This document shows positions 60,601 through 64,000 of a stretch of DNA of 64,000 nucleotides, in pieces. Origin of the DNA: Durusdinium trenchii. Taxonomy: Eukaryota > Sar > Dinophyceae > Suessiales > Symbiodiniaceae. The notes under the pieces are model-generated. The model worked only from the letters and a program-made list of their open reading frames with translations. It ran no database searches and was not told the origin of the DNA. Numbering within the stretch: position 1 is the stretch's first letter; each line of letters begins with the position of its first letter. The position numbers were made by a program, and so were the translations under genes. The stretch is from contig CAXAMN010029028.1 in NCBI GenBank assembly GCA_963970005.1, forward strand, positions 188,007-252,006. Direction: 5' to 3'.

Positions 60601-60734
60601 TTAGTCAAACATGCCTTGTTCGGCTTGTTGGCAAAGAACTCTAATCCTCCGGTGGCTGTGACGACATTATCTCGATGGCTGATCAAGGACTCGGTGTCTG
60701 CTGATTCAGCCTTGCGCTTGGGCCCCCCCCCCAT
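57633..60734 (-). CDS. LINE ORF1-like protein with possible Ulp1/C48-type protease core and coiled coil
   Basis: 1,033 residues from the ATG at 60734 (ATGGGGGGGGGG); the frame itself is open to 60872 inside the methyltransferase gene. Counted from 60872, residues 350-410 show H355 (SHWIPLAA), D375 (IPHD), Q about 400 and C408 (DCGFQ), the order and rough spacing of Ulp1-like cysteine proteases. About 600-960 is a mixed alpha/beta part I do not recognise. About 1010-1079 is a strong coiled coil (RIEALESQVHSLTHSVSTF onward), a common feature of LINE ORF1 proteins that bind RNA as trimers. The protease assignment is inference. It overlaps the methyltransferase ORF by 29 bases from this ATG. Confidence 0.7.
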   Translation of the reverse strand: MGGGPKRKAESADTESLISHRDNVVTATGGLEFFANKPNKACLTKVPAPQEVRDITMPSQHINARMPIPAVVHTQGVARGKGKGGCLGIKETKDCQTADLDQTQALESRSSVPGNEHRQPIDAEIDPQNQTEHLRLISSESFAITVCSKDCAPIRIQVGKGATVGQLSQAEVGVSPLVQPIVVTTLTGAPLPLQSLLTPETWYVIDNGATHSVPKCNLVHAERSILLPTNACHRFHALLNQGPLVAIDEMEFYASLVRSQGHNVSKPIVIDAHEDPDQLIATWVLQCMHDHDDDPSHQVFLAPVLVLSHWIPLAAHVHQGHCTVFIPHDMDRHIRPWIIESCGLGDLSFETFMQPTMFSADCGFQTVNWMFAHVIGTTNPRAATPAQADQWRAPFARHTITMNMMTGHSLRLGGVLQPDQLLLQSLLKQHGVSQERLSTCATHLISQLGADAVTKALASSQPWKDLKTLASQAVPPIRIVLASELDAAVQTRLASAKPFGSKSNKKPTANSNKPPVIPSADQIKLPDSIFMQQDGQKLSAIPLHKVEAHAQGIALCNIQDVEHLLSLSAPISAEGVALLILDHADSRLPSQVGHIRVPAMASGTGEPMLVSAAMLQLGAKRVLRHVPTESFAVEEIQTKVLKIVVYRDEWTGSWTQFLSHPVKAVFDHPILQVHELPLADHILDVWDRQMLDAKLGRAQASQAEVFAFQVRTTEAFATQLMHSAAVDGIYAEPRTMDGRKPDPAFRVVWMPRLSLAQVRLARSQTEAKTTVVRMGARFGLRVDKEQAEKVHAQHRPDLMFLDGHELRPYKVGPFPYGSTKASITKGLKHIGWNARPVQPMSQMQVQEGIFWQVTAPHEPSHWIYQMKHGDILIAKLDSQKEAPLPSMTNIIASKQTITKLAQTHPDPQADPWLQADPWQSNSTNRKQGPTSQPHVATPGQLAALEQRLEQKIHAAKQASPEASMQVDQTARIEALESQVHSLTHSVSTFQNQQTKVNHQLASQLQGFEGRIDAKLDDQMQRIEALLSKKQRHE

Positions 60735-62250
60735 ACGTCCGATTCGGTTCACTAGCGACCGAAGCGACGATTTGCGGCATGGATGGTGTCCTGACGTCAG
60801 TCTTGCATCCGAACCTAGCGAAGAAAGCTTGTTGAAACAACGCTGACTCTTTGGTATGAACGAGTGGTGCAAGCATGTTGTCTCTGGCTGTAAAAACTTC
60901 GTTGGCCAGGCCTACCAGGGCTCGTTCAGCTAGAGCCGGACACGATGGGACCCCAAACACTCTATCCAAAGCCTGAACCACTTGGGCGAGGTGCCACAGA
61001 GATTGAGCTGGTGAGGCCATTTGGCCTAATGCAGTGAGGTCGAGTCTCAAGGACCTTAGGTCTCCTTGGATGTACTGTGTTGGGACCATGTGCAAGATAG
61101 CAACCTCATCAGGATGGATGTGCCTCATCTGTTGGATATCATGGCCTCGGACTTTGATGACCCCATTCAGCGGAATCAGTGCCCCGTACAACCCTTTTTC
61201 CTCAATGCGCCGGTCGGAGAAACCTCCGGCCCTGCAACCGCAAGCACAGGCGTGCAGTTGGGATCCCCATGCATGGAGGGCCGTTTGCAATGGCTTGTTG
61301 GGACAAATGGCGTTCTTGCCAAGACCCCCGGGTTGACTATCAAAAGCTTCCAATTCATGGGGTTTGAGTGTGAGTTCAACGATCTGTGCACTCGGCCATT
61401 CTGCCATTTTCGGCAGCAGGTGTCTGAACGAAGGCTGAAAGTCCAGGGCCGGGAAGCTCTGTATCATGGGCATCTGCACTCCTGGATGGGTGATCACCGC
61501 CCACCAACGTGTTCGCTTGGCTGGCCAGAGGTCTTGTAGGTGGCACAGTTGTTGCTGGAACTTGTAACCTGCTGCTTTGCAAAAGGACTGCAATGAATCT
61601 TGTACCCATGAGGAGTGGAACGCCTCTTTGGTGCACTCTAGAATCAGGGCCACTGGCTGGTATAGGTAGCATGCAGAAACCATACCTTCAAAGCTTCGGG
61701 CCCGTGGGTCATACTGCTGGCGTCCATCTCCGAGTTGGGAAAAAGGTTGGCATGCAAAACCTCCCGTAATGATGCATGGGTCCTGTGTGTAAGGCAGCAA
61801 GGCCAATTTCACTTCTGTACTGTCAATGTCTCCAGCGATGACATTATGCTGTCGTGCACGAAGCCATTGAACATACTTGTCATTGATCTCAACATGGCAC
61901 CGTACTTTGCTACCGATCAGGTGATATCCAGCTGTCATGATGCCGTATCCTGAGCAGATGTCGATGACTTCAGTGGCTCCATCTCGGTCGATCAAGCTAT
62001 GGATCATCGTCTTGGATGGCGTTGCCATGAGGACAGTGGAGCCATTGTCAGTCGATTTTCGAGCTTCAAAGATCGTGAAACGATCACCCTTCAAATCCAC
62101 TCCAGTCAACACGAAGGGCTGTCCATGAAGTGCCGTCGTGCAGTGGTAGGCGGCCTTCTGTGAGTCCCGGTACCATGCTTTGCCGGCTATGTGAATGCCA
62201 GTTCCATCATCAACTTTCCCTAGCCATGGCTCGGGGTCGAACAACGACAT
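60706..62250 (-). CDS. DNA cytosine-5 methyltransferase carried by the LINE
   Basis: 514 residues from the ATG at 62250; a GTG in frame at 62289 would add 13. Motifs appear in canonical order: motif I VIDICSGYGIMTAGY (about 94-108); acidic VEINDKY; motif IV GGFACQPFS with catalytic C165; motif VI LECTKEA with E205 (ENV position); motif VIII PAKRTRWW (Q-x-R-x-R position, about 246); a Cys-rich target-recognition region; and motifs IX-X (RHIHPDEVAILHMV, LGQMASPAQSLWHLAQV). The catalytic domain is complete; there is no bromo-adjacent or chromo domain. It could methylate cytosines in host or element DNA. Acquisition of such genes by dinoflagellate retrotransposons has been reported. The ORF ends in a run of ten G where it overlaps the next ORF. 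Confidence 0.92.
   Translation of the reverse strand: MSLFDPEPWLGKVDDGTGIHIAGKAWYRDSQKAAYHCTTALHGQPFVLTGVDLKGDRFTIFEARKSTDNGSTVLMATPSKTMIHSLIDRDGATEVIDICSGYGIMTAGYHLIGSKVRCHVEINDKYVQWLRARQHNVIAGDIDSTEVKLALLPYTQDPCIITGGFACQPFSQLGDGRQQYDPRARSFEGMVSACYLYQPVALILECTKEAFHSSWVQDSLQSFCKAAGYKFQQQLCHLQDLWPAKRTRWWAVITHPGVQMPMIQSFPALDFQPSFRHLLPKMAEWPSAQIVELTLKPHELEAFDSQPGGLGKNAICPNKPLQTALHAWGSQLHACACGCRAGGFSDRRIEEKGLYGALIPLNGVIKVRGHDIQQMRHIHPDEVAILHMVPTQYIQGDLRSLRLDLTALGQMASPAQSLWHLAQVVQALDRVFGVPSCPALAERALVGLANEVFTARDNMLAPLVHTKESALFQQAFFARFGCKTDVRTPSMPQIVASVASEPNRTYGGGAQAQG
60723..60732 (-). other. G10 run at the methyltransferase/ORF1 junction
   Basis: On the minus strand the run forms ATGGGGGGGGGGCCC. 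One frame ends the methyltransferase (TYGGGAQAQG, stop); the other starts or continues ORF1 (MGGGPKRKAE). It is a natural slip site or overlapping start. Confidence 0.6.
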
Positions 62251-62332
62251 GAAAACGCCCCCCCGAGTGCTCGGCCCGCACCGGCACACCTGCTGGTAGG
62301 TGACTCGGGCCCGTGCCTGGCGATGGCCTCCA

Positions 62333-62700
62333 ACCTAATTGCAAACTATATTAGACCGTTTCTTCCTGTTCCTTTTCTTTGTTTCTAATAGCAGTGGCCT
62401 CCAACCTAGAAGAGGCCAGATGGCCTCCACCGGATTTCATCATCTAGTTCAGGCCAACCAAAACTCGACCACCCAGCTCGGGCCTTCTTCGTCACTGGCT
62501 AAAACGAGACGATCCCTCTAGTCCGAATCGGGGTCGGAGGCCGTCATCGTTACTAGGAGCAAGGACGCTATTAGGGGCTCCTGGCATCGCTACTAGGAGC
62601 AAGAAGCTACTAGTAGCTTCTTGTTACTAGTAGCGATTGCCTCCAACCTAACAGCGATGGCCTCCACCTAGCAGCTTCTAGCTACTGGTAGCTTCTTATT
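62333..62700. repeat. Modular repeats flanking the LINE
   Basis: CTCCAACCTA words (62326-62410) and modules at 62545-62697. 62604-62625 includes a perfect 22-base palindrome centred on CTACTAGTAG, a head-to-head module joint. 62701-62880 is unassigned. Confidence 0.8.
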
Positions 62701-62884
62701 TGGATCACTGGATCAGTAAGCAGAGTTTGACAAGGCATGATTGGCACATGTTGCCACACTGCCACACTGCCCTACCCAAACCACTCACAGCTTCAATTGA
62801 CATTCTGTGCAGTCGCTGGCCAACACCGTACTGTGCTCGGCAGCAATGTGAAGAGAAGTTTTTGCAGTGTCGCCTTCGATACCC

Positions 62885-63275
62885 AGTGCACTTGTTACTA
62901 CTAGCTTCTTGTTACTACTAGTAAGGCGCTTGTTACTACTAGCGATGCACTTGTTGCTAATAGCTTCTTGTTACTACTAGTAAGGCACTTGTTACTACTA
63001 GCGATGCACTTGTTCCTAATAGTTTTTTGTTACTACTAGTAAGGCACTTGCTACTACTAGCGATGCACTTGTTACTAATAGTTCTTGTTGCTACTAGTAA
63101 GGCACTTGTTACTACTAGCGATGCACTTGTTACTAATAGCTTCTTGTTACTACTAGTAAGGCACTTGTTAGTAGTAGCGATGCACTTGTTACTAGTAGCT
63201 TCTTGTTACTACTAGTAANNNNNNNNNNGCACTTGTTACTAGTAGCGATGCACTTGTTCCTAGTAGCTTCTTGTT
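62885..63275. repeat. 59-bp higher-order tandem array with assembly gap (63219-63228)
   Basis: About six copies of an ordered triplet of modules, 17 + 21 + 21 bp (read on + as CTTCTTGTTACTACTAG, then TAAGGCACTTGTTAC..., then CGATGCACTTGTTAC...). Ten N interrupt the sixth copy, so the array length is not known. Confidence 0.88.
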
Positions 63276-64000
63276 TCTACTTTGATATGACAAAACGCCT
63301 CCGAGTTGGTCGGATAAGCCATCCAAGGAGTTTGACTTTGCCTTTTCCCGAGAGCTTTTTGGATTGAGGCGAGAATGTGCTCGCAAAACAACGCGACTGA
63401 ATTGTCCTCTATTTGTTTCCCAAAAAATCTAGGAACCAAGCGATTAGTGAGCTATCCTGCGTCCGCGTAGTAGCTTCCTAGCTAGGAGCAACTTCTCCTA
63501 GTAGCTTACTTCTCCCTTACTAAGTAGGAGGGCAACAAAAGTCTCTATGTCTTTGTACGCAACAGACAGTGTTTTTTGGTTGTCGATCTAATTCTATGTA
63601 TTTATTGTTTCTACTAGCAAACATTGTTCCTAGTAGTAAGGCCAGGAGCGCCCCTAGTAGCGTCCTTGCTCCTAGTAGCGATGCCCTTTGTTACTGTGTC
63701 GATCTCGCAGGTTCACATCTCGTGGCACTCCTCTGGGAGCGTTGCCGATTTCTCCACCAGAGAAGGTCGCAAGCTTGAAACAGAGGACGACTTGCCCAGT
63801 CCATGTTATTAGGTTAGTTGCCATCGCTCTTAGGTTGGAGCCCATCTCTTTTACAATTCTTTACATTGATTTTGGAAGATCACATAGGACACCTGGATTG
63901 AGGTTCTGACTCTTGACACTGACTTCCTTTTGGCGGTTTGGCACGAAAAGTACACGGATTTGCAGGCAGCAAGCCAAGAATTGACTAGAGTATCAGGTCG
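63276..64000. other. Intergenic end of window
   Basis: A diverged TCTAGGAACCAA repeat copy lies near 63418-63467, modular words at 63470-63530, 63625-63690 and 63805-63850. No gene recognised. Confidence 0.5.

Larger units (their letters stand above)
52439..62319 (-). mobile_element. LINE-type retrotransposon with a DNA methyltransferase gene (9.9 kb)
   Basis: GCGATGGCCTCCA occurs at 52426-52438 and 62320-62332, exactly bracketing a block that encodes, on the minus strand, a methyltransferase, a long ORF1-like protein and an endonuclease-RT-RNase H protein. The 13-bp duplication is typical of target-primed insertion. The 3' end on the minus strand finishes GGAGAAACGGAGAA, a short purine-rich repeat instead of poly(A). 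Both flanks are the repeat word CTCCAACCTA, so the target was a modular repeat. The ORF order methyltransferase, ORF1, ORF2 is unusual. Confidence 0.9.

Noticed and set aside
62885..63275. Regular array considered as a CRISPR
   Set aside because: There are no unique spacers; every part of the 59-bp unit repeats, and the genome is eukaryotic.

Overview
The window is almost certainly nuclear DNA of a dinoflagellate, probably a Symbiodiniaceae alga. This rests on three things: the retroelement families, which I recognise from dinoflagellate gene models; an 11-base match to the 3' end of the dinoflagellate spliced leader inside one LTR; and long repeat-rich DNA that reads open in several frames. 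I see no bacterial operons, tRNA, rRNA or CRISPR array, and no intact host gene. Two runs of N (31607-31616 and 63219-63228) are assembly gaps, both inside the same repeat family.

Three large retrotransposons, each bounded by a target-site duplication, fill about 37 kb. (1) An 18.3-kb Ty1/copia-like LTR element (710-19052, + strand) has 173-bp TG...CA LTRs that differ at one base and a 5-bp duplication GTTTT. It carries gag-protease, a broken integrase/RT, RNase H, and then 9 kb of extra genes: an ORF with a cytosine-methyltransferase-like core, an ORF of unknown function, a second zinc-knuckle protein, and a 1,265-residue protein with a Tpt1/KptA-like (RNA 2'-phosphotransferase) domain. (2) An 8.9-kb copia-like element (21850-30760, + strand) has identical 149-bp LTRs and duplication AATAT. 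It encodes one uninterrupted 2,773-residue polyprotein with intact catalytic motifs. It also has a methyltransferase-like domain between protease and integrase, and a 358-codon ORF overlapping in another frame. (3) A 9.9-kb non-LTR (LINE) element (52439-62319, - strand) has a 13-bp duplication. It encodes a DNA cytosine-5 methyltransferase, an ORF with a possible Ulp1/C48-like protease core and a coiled coil, and an endonuclease-RT-zinc finger-RNase H ORF.

The rest (1-704, 19058-21844, 30766-52425, 62333-64000) is intergenic. It holds a few decayed gene pieces: a frameshifted hypothetical gene at 35273-36571 and a protein-kinase scrap at 36981-37281. It also holds minisatellites and a striking family of modular short repeats. 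The modules are 17-22 bp, share a CTASTAG hinge, are joined in many orders and orientations, sometimes form palindromes, and in at least two cases sit between clean direct repeats as if they had inserted as mobile cassettes. The LINE itself landed inside one of these repeat words.

The main hypotheses are: all three retroelements independently carry a methyltransferase-type fold; the giant copia element has captured a KptA-like RNA-processing enzyme; and the modular repeats are an undescribed short mobile family.
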